Made by a program: the position numbers and the translations under genes | NCBI RefSeq assembly: GCF_014648055.1 | Contig: NZ_BMQJ01000004.1 | Coordinates: 186,001 to 250,000, forward strand | DNA length: 64,000 bases | Origin: Streptosporangium pseudovulgare | GTDB taxonomy: Bacteria; Actinomycetota; Actinomycetes; Streptosporangiales; Streptosporangiaceae | Direction: 5' to 3' | Notes under the pieces: generated by a model | Databases searched by the model: none | What the model saw: only the letters and a program-made list of their open reading frames with translations | Told to the model about the DNA's origin: nothing | Shown here: in pieces, positions 41,893 through 50,178 of the stretch | How positions within the stretch are numbered: the first letter of the stretch is position 1 | Layout of the letters: every line of letters begins with the position of its first letter

Positions 41893-42531
41893 TCAGCCTC
41901 GCCGCAGCCGCTCGATGACGAACCGGACGCGCTCCTCGACCGGCGCGCGGGGGAGCGGCACCGGCTCGTAGCCGTACTCGGTGTACGTCGCGACCATGAA
42001 CTCGTAGGTCCGCTCGGCCTCCTCGTAGGACTGCCTGCGCTCGGCGTCCCGCCGGTAGATCTCCGGCCAGGGAGGGGCGACGAACACGCTCCGGTGGTAG
42101 CGGAATCCGAGCGCCGCCGCGTGGACGTGCTCCGGGACGGGAAGCCCCTCCAGGCGCAGGTAGCCCACGATGTCGGGGAGCCCGCGATCGAAGAAGACCG
42201 GCGCCGCCTCCGCCGTACGCGTCATCCCCTCCGCGTCCACCGAGTCCACCGCGTCCGTCGCCTTCTCCGCATCCACCGTGTCCGGCGCCGCCGAGGCCAT
42301 CCGGTAGGAGCGCAGCTCCCAGCCGAGCATCAGCTCGGCGAACAGCTCCCGGTCGGCCCAGGGCAGCGCGCGTCCGCCGATCGCCACCTGGTCCCGGATG
42401 ACGCCGCGCCCCGCCTCGTACGACCGCGCGAACCCGGCCTCCTGCAACCGGTCGATCAAAGTGCTCTTCCCGGCCCCGGGCCCCCCGGTCACCACGACGT
42501 ACGGCCGGACCTCGGATCGGTCCCCCTCCAT
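41893..42531 (-). CDS. AAA-family ATPase/kinase-like protein (NadR/Ttd14-like)
   Basis: 212 residues from the ATG at 42531, preceded by GGAAGGAG; further ATGs upstream in frame are not supported. P-loop TGGPGAGKSTLIDRL at residues 15-29, then EAGFARSYEAGRGVIRDQVA, a DxxG-like VFFDRGLPDIVGYL, FRYHRSVFVAPPWPEIYRRD and the lid SYEEAERTYEFMVATYTEYG. This matches the small AAA_28/NadR-type P-loop proteins that phosphorylate nucleosides or phosphoinositides; the substrate is unknown. A short Ala/Asp/Thr repeat (TVDAEKATDAVDSVDAEGMT) is inserted at about 100-120. Confidence 0.85.
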   Translation of the reverse strand: MEGDRSEVRPYVVVTGGPGAGKSTLIDRLQEAGFARSYEAGRGVIRDQVAIGGRALPWADRELFAELMLGWELRSYRMASAAPDTVDAEKATDAVDSVDAEGMTRTAEAAPVFFDRGLPDIVGYLRLEGLPVPEHVHAAALGFRYHRSVFVAPPWPEIYRRDAERRQSYEEAERTYEFMVATYTEYGYEPVPLPRAPVEERVRFVIERLRRG

Positions 42532-42677
42532 GTGCACTCCTTCCATTCCGACGTGACGACAAAAGGTGCTGATTCTTGATGGGGACAGTGGGATCGCCTG
42601 GACGCGCTCCCGGACGGCATGGCGCCGCCGACGGCGGCCGCGATCGCTGTGTGATCTTCGTCCCCGAAGATGGCCCG

Positions 42678-43241
42678 GTGAACATCGACGAGATCCGTCT
42701 CCGCGTCGAGGAACTGTCCCAAGGGTTCGGGGTCCACGCGCCGGGCGTGGTCCGTGGCGAGCCACCCCAGGGCGCGGACTGCGTACTGCGCCGGCAGGGG
42801 AAGAACCGGGTGATCGTCGTCGGTCCCACCTTCGACGCCCTGCCGGAGTACGCCCGGGACATCGACCTGGCATGGGCCATCACGGCGTCCGACCGCGCGT
42901 ACCTCCGGAAGGAAGGCGTGCCGACCCGCGTCTCGGTCGGCCTCGGCACCCTGGTCGGCCTCGTGTGCGCTCCGCTGGTCTTCCTGTTCGACTCGCTCGT
43001 CCCGGTCGCGGTGACGGCCCTGGCGCTTCTCATCCTCGTCGTGCTGCCGGTCATGATGCGGCGGCAGGTATACGCGATGGACCGCCGGGTGGCCGAGATC
43101 TGCGGGGAGGAGTCGATCCACCGCGCCCTGCGGTACGTGCAGGAGCACCCGCCCCGGATGCGGGGGCCGTACCGGCTCGCGCTGAAGCTGCAGCCATCCC
43201 CGGAGAGACGAGCCGCCCGTCTGCCGGCCGCCCGGTCGTGA
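42678..43241 (+). CDS. Membrane protein of unknown function
   Basis: 187 residues if started at the GTG at 42678 (VNIDEIRLRVEELSQGFGVH). Upstream ATGs at 42576/42579 would add Gly/Arg-rich sequence. A cytoplasmic domain (VLRRQGKNRVIVVGPTFDAL, IDLAWAITASDRAYLRKEGV) is followed by two helices (VGLGTLVGLVCAPLVFLFDS, LVPVAVTALALLILVVLPVM) and a short domain ending in EESIHRALRYVQEHPP. The layout hints at the M48-like integral proteins but there is no HExxH motif, so no protease call is made. Confidence 0.55.
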   Translation: MNIDEIRLRVEELSQGFGVHAPGVVRGEPPQGADCVLRRQGKNRVIVVGPTFDALPEYARDIDLAWAITASDRAYLRKEGVPTRVSVGLGTLVGLVCAPLVFLFDSLVPVAVTALALLILVVLPVMMRRQVYAMDRRVAEICGEESIHRALRYVQEHPPRMRGPYRLALKLQPSPERRAARLPAARS

Positions 43242-43377
43242 CCGCCGCAGCGGTGACCCGCGCGGACCGGCGGTGTCTGTGGCGCACCGATTCCATCGAC
43301 GTCCGGCTCCACGGCACGCGCGACCTCGCAAGAATCGAGCTCCCACCTCTCCTCAACCCCAGCCGCAGGAGGCACCG

Positions 43378-43725
43378 ATGTCCGTACGCCGGATCGTCCC
43401 CAACATCCAGTCCGGGGATCCGGAGGAGAGCGCGAGGTTCTACGGTCTCCTGGGCCTGGAGGAGGTCATGAACCACGGCTGGATCGTGACCTTCGCCTCC
43501 CCGTCCGCCCCCACCGCGCAGGTCAGCGTCATGACCGGCGACAAGACCGGGCCCGTCATCCCGGACATGAGCATCGAGGTGGACGACGTGGACGCCGCCT
43601 ACGCGGCCGTGCGGGAGAGCGGCGCCGAGATCGTCCATCCGCTGCAGGACGAGGAGTGGGGAGTCCGCCGCTTCTTCGTCCGCGACCCGAACGGCCGCGT
43701 GGTCAACATCCTCGGACACCGGTAG
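43378..43725 (+). CDS. VOC-superfamily (glyoxalase-like) protein
   Basis: 115 residues; CAGGAGG upstream fixes the ATG at 43378. VOC fold: RIVPNIQSGDPEESARFYGL, WIVTFASPSAPTAQVSVMTG, IEVDDVDAAYAAVRESGAEI, VRRFFVRDPNGRVVNILGHR. The C-terminal motif FVRDPNGRVVNI and the length fit the small resistance/extradiol-type branch. Metal ligands (His at the first strand, Glu at the end) are not all obvious. Function could be lactoylglutathione-like, antibiotic binding or dioxygenase. Stands alone. Confidence 0.75.
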   Translation: MSVRRIVPNIQSGDPEESARFYGLLGLEEVMNHGWIVTFASPSAPTAQVSVMTGDKTGPVIPDMSIEVDDVDAAYAAVRESGAEIVHPLQDEEWGVRRFFVRDPNGRVVNILGHR

Positions 43726-43903
43726 CCCGTTCGGCGGCGGGACGCCGGCGCGGCAGGCACGGAACAGTCATCCCGGTCTCCCAGGACACGGGTCTGGTGA
43801 CGGTGCCGGAGAGCCGGTCCCTGCCCCTCGTCGAATCACCCGTACCAAAAGAACCAGGGGCAAATGTGACCCCAGTGTCATAAAGATCCGCCATGGTGGA
43901 AGG

Positions 43904-45043
43904 GTGCGAACGTGGCTCGGTGATCAGGTCAGGAAGCGGCTGAGCACGTTCAGCCCGATCGTGCCCTCCATCGCGCAGTGTGCCGTGGGTTCCGCGCTGG
44001 CCTGGATCGTCGCCGTTCATCTGCTCGGCCACGCCCACCCGCTCTTCGCACCCATCTCCGTGATGATCTGCGTGGGTGTGGGGCACGGGCGGCGGCTGCG
44101 CAGGGTGGTCGAGTTGGTGGTCGGCGTCTGCCTGGGCGTGGGCATCGGCGACCTGCTGGGGTCCTGGATCGGCTCGGGCCCCTGGCAGATGGCGCTCGTG
44201 ATCGCGCTGGCCATGACCGTCGCGGGGCTGCTGAGCAGCGGTGAGCTGTTCGTGTCGCAGGTCGGGTCGTCCGCGGTGCTGGTCGCCATGCTGGTGCCGG
44301 GCGAGGACGTCGGCGGGCTGGACCGGATGGCCGACGCGCTCACCGGCGGCATCGTCGGCATCGTCGCGGTGGCGTTGCTGCCCGCCAGCCCGCTCGCCAT
44401 CGCGGGCCGGCACCTGTCCGGCGTGCTCGACGCCCTCTCCACCGTGCTGGAGCAGGCCGCGGAGGCGATCGAGAAGAATGACATGGACATGGCCGCCGAG
44501 GCCCTGGAGTGCGGGCGCAGGACCCAGGAGGCGGTCGAGGAGTTCGAGGCGGCGCTGGAGAACAGCAAGGAGATCATCATGATCTCGCCGCTGCGCCGGC
44601 ATCACCGGGCCCAGCTGACCAGGTACGAGACCGCCGCCATGCCGGTGGACCTGGCGCTGCGCAACGCCCGTGTGCTGGCCCGCCGTACGCTCGCGGCGCT
44701 GGGGGAGACCAGCCCGCCGCCGGTCGTGCTGGCCGACTCGTTGCGCGAGGTCTCGGAGGCGGCGCTGCTGCTTCAACTCGAACTGGGGGCCGGGCGCGAG
44801 CCGACGCTGGCCCGGCAGGCGCTGCTCGCCGTCGCCGAGCGGGAGCGGCCCACGAACCTGGGCTTCTCGGCGAACGTCACCCTCGCGCAGCTGCGTTCCA
44901 TCGCCGTCGACCTGCTGGAGGCGACCGGGATGGACCACGACGAGGCCTCGGCCGCGCTGCGCCCGCTGGACGAGCCGAGCGACGAGAACACCGGCGGGCT
45001 GGACGAGCCGAGTGACGAGAGCACCGGCGGGCGGCGCCGCTAG
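43904..45043 (+). CDS. FUSC-family (aromatic acid exporter-like) membrane protein
   Basis: 379 residues, GTG start with GGTGGAAGG upstream. Membrane helices: SIAQCAVGSALAWIVAVHLL, HPLFAPISVMICVGVGHGRR, VVELVVGVCLGVGIGDLLGS, WQMALVIALAMTVAGLLSSG, VGSSAVLVAMLVPGED, TGGIVGIVAVALLPASPLAI. The cytoplasmic C-terminal half (about 170 onward) is helical. The VGHGRRLRRVVELVVGVCLG segment is the FUSC/ArAE repeat signature. Members export aromatic carboxylates or other small acids. The end carries a direct repeat DEPSDENTGGLDEPSDESTGG. Confidence 0.85.
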   Translation: MRTWLGDQVRKRLSTFSPIVPSIAQCAVGSALAWIVAVHLLGHAHPLFAPISVMICVGVGHGRRLRRVVELVVGVCLGVGIGDLLGSWIGSGPWQMALVIALAMTVAGLLSSGELFVSQVGSSAVLVAMLVPGEDVGGLDRMADALTGGIVGIVAVALLPASPLAIAGRHLSGVLDALSTVLEQAAEAIEKNDMDMAAEALECGRRTQEAVEEFEAALENSKEIIMISPLRRHHRAQLTRYETAAMPVDLALRNARVLARRTLAALGETSPPPVVLADSLREVSEAALLLQLELGAGREPTLARQALLAVAERERPTNLGFSANVTLAQLRSIAVDLLEATGMDHDEASAALRPLDEPSDENTGGLDEPSDESTGGRRR

Positions 45044-45137
45044 GTTCCGTTCCGCGGATCTCCCCTCGGCCGGCCGCGGCGGGCGGGGGAGACCCGCAGA
45101 GCGGAACGGGACCGGTCGCCGGCTGCGACGCCGGTCG

Positions 45138-45851
45138 TCAGGCGGCGCGGACCGGCTGGCGGAGGATGGTCCGCATCTTCTCCGGATCGGTCTCCCGCAC
45201 GTCGGACAGGTAGATCTCGTGGTGCAGGCCGTTCGGGACGAAGCCGGCGGCGTGGATGCGAGCCTCCATCCGGGCGAGGGTCTTCGGCTCCTCGGCGTAC
45301 GGCCCGCGGTGCAGCGCCTGCACGCACAGGCCCTCGGTGAAGGTGACGAGCTGCACCCGGGCGGCGGCCGGATGCCGCGCGGCCTCACGCGCCTCGTCGA
45401 CCCACGCGTCGTCCCACGCCGCGCCCACCGGGCCGTCCCACATCACGTCCACCGGGCCGTTCACCGCTCCGCCCATCGGGCCGTGCCCCGCCTCGCCCGC
45501 AGATCCGCCCATCGCGTCGTTCTCCCCGCCGCTCACCGGGCCGTTCCCGGCGACGCCCGCCGCGTCGGGCAGCCGCAGGAACAGGTGCCACCACCACTCC
45601 TCGCGCGGCACGTCGAACGGCGGGCGCTCGTCCTCCACCCACCACCGGCCTTCGAGACAGGGCAGCTCGAACATCCGCCCGTGGCGGGCCGCGACGCCGA
45701 TCAACGCCCCCGCGACGGCGTACAGCGCTCCCACGCTCGTGCCGTAGACGGCCCCTCCCGGTTCGCCCTGTCCCGTGATCGACAGCGCGCGTACGGGGCC
45801 GAACTCGACCACTTCGGGATCGTCGGCGGCCGAGTACCAGTCCGAGCTCAT
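45138..45851 (-). CDS. GyrI-like small-molecule-binding protein
   Basis: 237 residues. The ligand fold is split: WYSAADDPEVVEFGPVRALS, ALYAVAGALIGVAARHGRMF, FDVPREEWWWHLFLRLPDAA at the front, and VQLVTFTEGLCVQALHRGPY, EPKTLARMEARIHAAGFVPN, LHHEIYLSDVRETDPEKMRT at the back, with an Ala/Gly/Met repeat insert (about 100-150). This is the GyrI/Rob effector-binding domain in the stand-alone form that often binds drugs or acts as a hydrolase (SBMPB). It overlaps the MerR gene by 4 nt, so the two are co-transcribed. Confidence 0.8.
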   Translation of the reverse strand: MSSDWYSAADDPEVVEFGPVRALSITGQGEPGGAVYGTSVGALYAVAGALIGVAARHGRMFELPCLEGRWWVEDERPPFDVPREEWWWHLFLRLPDAAGVAGNGPVSGGENDAMGGSAGEAGHGPMGGAVNGPVDVMWDGPVGAAWDDAWVDEAREAARHPAAARVQLVTFTEGLCVQALHRGPYAEEPKTLARMEARIHAAGFVPNGLHHEIYLSDVRETDPEKMRTILRQPVRAA

Positions 45852-46696
45852 TCGGGGTCCTCCAATTTGATCATCAGGTGCGTCACCAGCCGGTCCGGTG
45901 ACGTGGTTCTGGGGTCGGAGACGTACACCTCGTGCAGCGGGCCGTCGGGCGTGTGCCCGCGCTCACCCAGCCAGGCGAACAGCGCGTGCGTGGTGAGGGA
46001 GATCTGGTCGTACGGCCCGACATGGGTGACCGAGGCGTACAGACCGCCCGGCAGGACGTCCGGGGTGGTACCCGGGACGTCCGCGGACGTCTCCACCGCG
46101 ATGGTCACAGCGATCTCCCGGGTGAGGTCGAGCGGGAACAACCCGATCGGCGTCCCCGTCGGCCCACCCGTGGCACCCGTGGCACCCGTGGCACCCGTGG
46201 AACCCGCGGTCCCTTCCGGCCCGCCCCCGGCGCCCAGGGCGTTCACGGCCGCCATCAGCCGGGCCACGTTCGCCGACGTGACGGCGCCGATCCGCTCCTG
46301 CGACGCGGTGTCCCGTACGGTGGCCACCCGCCGGGCGGGCTCGCGGACGACGGTCACCTCCGAGCGGGGCAGGCCGTGGGAGAGGATGCGTTCCAGCGCG
46401 GCGAAGTTGCGTTCGCGGCGCGCCAGGTCGGCCTCCATGCGGTCGCGCACACCGCCGAGCGCGTCCGTCCCGTCGGACAGCACCCGCCCGATCGACGGCA
46501 GGGGCACGTCGAGGGAGCGCAGCAGGCCGATCAGCAGGGCGGCGCGTGCCTGGTCGGGCCGGTAGTAGCGGTAGCCGCTGTCCGGATCGACGTGGGCGGG
46601 GGCCAGCAGTCCCAGCTCGTCGTAGTGGCGCAGTTGCTTGACGCTGAGCCGGCAGAGCCGGGCGAACCGCCCGATCGGCAGGTATCCCTCGTTCAC
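45848..46696 (-). CDS. MerR-family regulator with GyrI-like effector domain
   Basis: 282 residues. N-terminal winged HTH: YLPIGRFARLCRLSVKQLRH, YDELGLLAPAHVDPDSGYRY, then RPDQARAALLIGLLRSLDVP and a long dimer helix. The C-terminal effector domain (VTVVREPARRVATVRDTASQ, GLYASVTHVGPYDQISLTTH, LHEVYVSDPRTTSPDRLVTH) is GyrI-like, BmrR-type. A collagen-like insert (GSTGATGATGATGG) coded by a 9-bp repeat sits between. Likely senses a lipophilic drug and activates its own operon, which includes a second GyrI-like protein. Confidence 0.88.
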   Translation of the reverse strand: MNEGYLPIGRFARLCRLSVKQLRHYDELGLLAPAHVDPDSGYRYYRPDQARAALLIGLLRSLDVPLPSIGRVLSDGTDALGGVRDRMEADLARRERNFAALERILSHGLPRSEVTVVREPARRVATVRDTASQERIGAVTSANVARLMAAVNALGAGGGPEGTAGSTGATGATGATGGPTGTPIGLFPLDLTREIAVTIAVETSADVPGTTPDVLPGGLYASVTHVGPYDQISLTTHALFAWLGERGHTPDGPLHEVYVSDPRTTSPDRLVTHLMIKLEDPE

Positions 46697-46795
46697 GTCT
46701 TCAGCATGGAGGCTCCCACGGTGGGAGAGTCCAACCGGGCCGGAAGGCCGATCGGCCCGAGGCCGTCCCGGACGGCCTTCCGACCCGAGCCCTCC

Positions 46796-47152
46796 TCAAA
46801 GGGGCTGGGTCAGGTTGACCATGTTGCCATCGGGGTCGTGAACGTGGGCGACCCGTTCTCCCCACGGCATGTCGTTCGCGGGGCCGAGCACGCGTCCGCC
46901 GGCCGCCTCGACCCGCTCCAGCAGGCTGTTGACGTCGTCGACCCGCACGCCCAGCGCGAACCGCTGCGGCGTGGACAGATCGACTTTCTCGCTGACCAGG
47001 CCGAGCTCGGAGTCGCCCAGCCTCAGGCCCACGAAGAAGACGGGGCCGTCGTCCGGGAAGCGTTCCGTCTCCACCGCGCCGAGCAACCGCTCGTAGAAGA
47101 ACTGCAGCCGGGGCAGGTCGGGGGTGACGATGATGGGCTGGACGGTCGTCAT
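46796..47152 (-). CDS. VOC-superfamily protein
   Basis: 118 residues, AAGGAGCGGAC before the ATG. PIIVTPDLPRLQFFYERLLG, FFVGLRLGDSELGLVSEKVD, LGVRVDDVNSLLERVEAAGG, VAHVHDPDGNMVNLTQPL. The final motif HVHDPDGNMVNL holds the expected metal Glu/His pattern of glyoxalase/bleomycin-resistance folds. Shares only the fold with the VOC protein at 43378. Same strand as the SnoaL-tailed sigma-factor gene, 207 bp away. Confidence 0.8.
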   Translation of the reverse strand: MTTVQPIIVTPDLPRLQFFYERLLGAVETERFPDDGPVFFVGLRLGDSELGLVSEKVDLSTPQRFALGVRVDDVNSLLERVEAAGGRVLGPANDMPWGERVAHVHDPDGNMVNLTQPL

Positions 47153-47359
47153 GTCCGCTCCTTCGTTCGCTTCACGTCGCTGTCCACGGTGGTACGGCGC
47201 GGCGGCGCGAAACTCATCGGTGGGGCGGGAACGCTCGCGGCGGCGCGGAACTCATCGGTGGGGCGGAACGCTCGTGGCGGAAGGGCCACCGCGGAGGCCG
47301 GGAACCTTCGCGGCGGCCGGGGCGAAGCGACCGGGAGCGTCGGCGGCCGGGGGCGCGTG

Positions 47360-48355
47360 TCAGCCGGGGGCGTTCGCCGCGACCAGGGGGGAAGCGACCG
47401 ATTCGCTGAAGAGCGGGAGCAGCCGGTCGGCGTCCAGGTAGGTGGTGCTGCCGACGACCAGCCCCCCGGACACGTCGAGGACGACCAGCCCGAACGGGAC
47501 ATGGGCGCCGTCGGGGCCCGGCCTGGTCTGCCAGAACGCCGGCGAGCCGTTCGCCTCGACCGGAACGAGGCGTGCCCCCTCGCAGGACGCGTCCGGGGCC
47601 AGCAGCACCCGCCTGATCTGGTCCCGGCCGCGCAGCCACCAGACGAAGGGGGGCATGGACATCGTCGCGTCCTCGTGCAACAGGGAGACGAGCGCGGTGA
47701 CGTCGTGCCGTTCGAACGCGGCGCAGTAGCGGGCGAGCAGCTCGCGCTGGGCGGGGTCGGAAGGCCGGAACGGTTCGCCGGGCCCGGTGCCGACCGCCCG
47801 GAGCGTCGCCCTCGCCCGCTGCAGCGCGCTGGTCACCGACGCGACGGTGGTCTCCAGGAGGGTCGCGACCTCCTCCGCCTTCCACCGCAGCACGTCACGC
47901 AGGATCAGCACCGCCCGCTGCCGGGGCGGCAGGTGCTGCAGCGCGGCGACGAACGCCAGGCGGATCGTCTCGCGCAGTACGGCCAGATCCTCCGGGTCGC
48001 CGTCCGGCGGCAGCACGAGGGCGTCCGGAACGGGCTGGACCCAGGCGCTCTCCGGCGCGGGCCGGCCGATGCCCGAACCGGCCTCCGCCGCAGGGCCGAG
48101 GTCCATCGCCAGCGCGCGGCGCTGTGCGCTGCGCAGCATGTCGAGGCAGACGTTGGTGGCGATGCTGTAGAGCCAGGTGCGCAGCGACGCCCGCCGCTCG
48201 TCGTAGCGGTCGAACGACCGCCAGGCGCGCAGCAGCGTCTCCTGCACCGCGTCCTCGGCGTCGAAGCCGGAGCCGAGCATCCGGTAGCAGTGACCGGTCA
48301 GCTCGGTCCGGAACGGCTCCAGCCGGAACTCCTCGCCGGTCGGCGTCGTGATCAT
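47360..48355 (-). CDS. ECF sigma factor with C-terminal SnoaL-like domain (ECF41/56-like)
   Basis: 331 residues from the ATG at 48355 (GAGGG upstream). Region 2: EPFRTELTGHCYRMLGSGFD, DAVQETLLRAWRSFDRYDER, LRTWLYSIATNVCLDMLRSA. Region 4: LRETIRLAFVAALQHLPPRQ, RAVLILRDVLRWKAEEVATL, LETTVASVTSALQRARATLR. The last about 120 residues (RELLARYCAAFERHDVTALV, SLLHEDATMSMPPFVWWLRG, FGLVVLDVSGGLVVGSTTYL) form a SnoaL/NTF2-like domain, which in this group controls activity without a separate anti-sigma factor. Divergent from a mycothiol-dependent enzyme; COE- or DoxX-type genes are frequent targets of the group and a DoxX gene lies 1 kb away. Confidence 0.9.
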   Translation of the reverse strand: MITTPTGEEFRLEPFRTELTGHCYRMLGSGFDAEDAVQETLLRAWRSFDRYDERRASLRTWLYSIATNVCLDMLRSAQRRALAMDLGPAAEAGSGIGRPAPESAWVQPVPDALVLPPDGDPEDLAVLRETIRLAFVAALQHLPPRQRAVLILRDVLRWKAEEVATLLETTVASVTSALQRARATLRAVGTGPGEPFRPSDPAQRELLARYCAAFERHDVTALVSLLHEDATMSMPPFVWWLRGRDQIRRVLLAPDASCEGARLVPVEANGSPAFWQTRPGPDGAHVPFGLVVLDVSGGLVVGSTTYLDADRLLPLFSESVASPLVAANAPG

Positions 48356-48472
48356 CCCTCGACCATACGCACCGCCACCGACACATCCCGGGGGACGGGA
48401 CCGATGAGTTGCCGGCGCCGCGCCCGTACACCTGTCGAGACCACGGTACGGACGCACATAAAGGAGATCGCG

Positions 48473-49096
48473 ATGACCGAGGACGACCTTCGGAAAGCGG
48501 TGGTGGCGGAGCGCGGTGAGCAGGCGGAACTGCTCGCCGCCCTGAGCCCGGAGCAGTGGGACGCGCCCACGTTGTGCGAGGGGTGGCGGGTGCGCGAGGT
48601 CGTCGCCCACACGACCATGCCCTTCCGCGCCTCGCTCGGCAGGACGCTGCTGGAGCTGGTGAAGGCACGCGGAGACGTCAACCGCATGGCCGACCGGTGC
48701 GCGCGCCGCGACGCCGCGGAACTGCCGCCCGAGAGGCTGCTCGCCTCGCTGCGGGACAACGTCGCGCACCCGTGGACGCCGCCGGGCGGGGGCGTCGGGG
48801 GAGCGCTGTCGCACGACGTCATCCATGGGCTCGACATCACGGTGGGCCTGGGACTCGACCGCCGGGTGCCGCCGGAGCGGGTCGCCATGGTGCTGGCCGG
48901 GATGCGGCCGAAGAACATCGCGTTCTTCGGAACCGATCTGACGGGGGTCAGGCTGCAGGCGACCGATATCGACTGGGGCCACGGCACGGGGACGCCGCTC
49001 CGGGGCCTGGCACAGGACCTGCTGCTCGTCGTCTGCGGCCGGCGCCTGCCGCCGGGCCGGCTCACCGGCGAGCCCGCGGCACGGTTCTCCCGGTAG
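48473..49096 (+). CDS. Maleylpyruvate isomerase family mycothiol-dependent enzyme
   Basis: 207 residues, AAGGAG and ATG at 48473. N-terminal DinB/MDMPI helices: EDDLRKAVVAERGEQAELLA, PEQWDAPTLCEGWRVREVVA with the metal-binding His in VVAHTTMPF, SHDVIHGLDITVGLGLDR with the other His residues. The C-terminal part is the SCP-like MDMPI_C strand set (LQATDIDWGHGTGTPLRGLA). Uses mycothiol as thiol cofactor, which supports an actinobacterial host. Substrate unknown. Confidence 0.85.
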   Translation: MTEDDLRKAVVAERGEQAELLAALSPEQWDAPTLCEGWRVREVVAHTTMPFRASLGRTLLELVKARGDVNRMADRCARRDAAELPPERLLASLRDNVAHPWTPPGGGVGGALSHDVIHGLDITVGLGLDRRVPPERVAMVLAGMRPKNIAFFGTDLTGVRLQATDIDWGHGTGTPLRGLAQDLLLVVCGRRLPPGRLTGEPAARFSR

Positions 49097-49152
49097 CCCC
49101 GGGGGTCGTGAACCGGGCGGGTCCCCGGGCGCTTTCCCGGATGCGTGTCGAT

Positions 49153-49179
49153 ACTTTCAGGCAGTAGTTGAAAGTTTCA
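49153..49179. promoter_or_regulatory. Inverted repeat ACTTTCA...TGAAAGT with TGAAAGTTTCA
   Basis: ACTTTCA (49153-49159) faces TGAAAGT (49169-49175), and TGAAAGTTTCA (49169-49179) is itself an 11-bp dyad. GAAAGTTTC dyads are common upstream of plant-polysaccharide genes in actinomycetes as LacI-family sites. Nothing of that type follows directly here. Confidence 0.4.
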
Positions 49180-49295
49180 CGATCACGGGGTCCCGCTCCT
49201 GGGTATCCGCCCACGTGACGCGTGTGCCGAGCGCCCGTGGACCGTCCACCGGGCGGCGCGGCGTTGACATACGGTGCCCGAACTTCAAAAGTCTC

Positions 49296-49311
49296 ATGGG
49301 AGCGCTCCCAT
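49296..49311. promoter_or_regulatory. CebR-type operator (TGGGAGCGCTCCCA core)
   Basis: A perfect 16-bp palindrome whose 14-bp core is identical to the known binding site of CebR, the LacI-family cello-oligosaccharide repressor of Streptomyces. It lies 136 bp upstream of the DoxX-like start, 27 bp after a TTGACA sequence (49264-49269). No ceb gene lies within the window. Confidence 0.7.
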
Positions 49312-49446
49312 ATCCTCTCGGCTTCACATCTGGGGGTCAGACCCGGCATGTCATCACCACGCGAAACGCTTCCGACCACACCGCGCCGGACACCGGCCCC
49401 GGATTCGACACGACGTCTCCGTCCCACGTTGAGAAAGGGCATCACC

Positions 49447-49866
49447 GTGGACATGGTGGTCAAGAACCAGGGGCTGTTCCTGGCCCTGTATCGGTTCGTG
49501 ATGGGACTGCTGTTCGCCTGCCACGGCGCGGCGACCCTCTTCGACGTCCTGGGAGGGCCGGAAGGCCAGGCGCCCAGCGTCGGGCAGTGGCCCTCGTGGT
49601 GGGCCGCCGTCATCGAACTGATCGGCGGCGTCCTCGTCGTCCTCGGACTGGGCGCCCGTACCGCCGCCGTCGTCTGCTCGGGCACCATGGCGTTCGCCTA
49701 CTTCACCGTCCACCAGGCCCACGCGCTGTTCCCGATCCAGAACGGCGGCGAGAAGGCCGCCCTCTTCTGCTGGGGTTTCCTGCTCATCGCCGTCTTCGGG
49801 CCCGGCCGCTGGGCGCTGTCCACGCTGCTGACGCCCTCGCGGACCCTCGCACACGAGAGGGCGTGA
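49447..49866 (+). CDS. DoxX-family membrane protein
   Basis: 139 residues from the GTG at 49447, with AAAGGG 8 nt upstream. Four helices: LFLALYRFVMGLLFACHGAA, WWAAVIELIGGVLVVLGLGA, TAAVVCSGTMAFAYFTVHQA and AALFCWGFLLIAVFGPGRWA. DoxX-like proteins are linked to redox or quinone-related functions and stress defence in actinomycetes. The 3' end (the coding of LAHERA and its stop) is inside a 46-bp tandem repeat. A CebR-type box upstream is unexpected for this family. Confidence 0.85.
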   Translation: MDMVVKNQGLFLALYRFVMGLLFACHGAATLFDVLGGPEGQAPSVGQWPSWWAAVIELIGGVLVVLGLGARTAAVVCSGTMAFAYFTVHQAHALFPIQNGGEKAALFCWGFLLIAVFGPGRWALSTLLTPSRTLAHERA

Positions 49867-49950
49867 CGACCGGCGGACCACCGCACGGTCCCTCGCGCAC
49901 GAGAGGGTGTGACGATCGCGGCGGGCCACCGCGCGGTCCCTCGCACCCGC
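49844..49950. repeat. 46-48-bp tandem repeat starting in the DoxX 3' end
   Basis: Units begin CCCTCGCACACGAGAGGGCG at 49844 and 49890, with a partial third at 49938. The DoxX stop lies in the first unit. Confidence 0.8.
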
Positions 49951-50178
49951 TTCGGGGCGGACCGCGGCCGACGGGGAGCCGCCGGTCCGCCCGCGCGCCG
50001 GTCCGCCCGTACGCGGGTCCGGCCGTACACCGGTCCGCCCGTACGGATGACCGATCATGTTCCCGTCGCCCTCGTCGTCGATCGCGGGCACAGGGGAGAC
50101 GGTGGGATTCCTCGCCGTCATCCCGTGATCAGCCGCGCTCCGGGTGGTTCGTCCGTACAATCCCATCGGGGGTGGGCG

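Noticed and set aside
42576..42677. An earlier start for the membrane protein at 42678
   Set aside because: The additional 34 residues are Gly/Arg-rich and lack a start site; the GTG before NIDEIRLRVEEL gives a normal protein.
45932..48472. A plus-strand frame of over 800 codons running into the mycothiol enzyme
   Set aside because: Antisense to MerR, VOC and sigma-factor genes; only the part from 48473 onward has a real start and a recognisable domain.
49264..49291. A sigma-70 promoter from TTGACA (49264-49269) for the DoxX gene
   Set aside because: No convincing -10 element at 16-18 bp; the TATCCT at 49311 is too far away.
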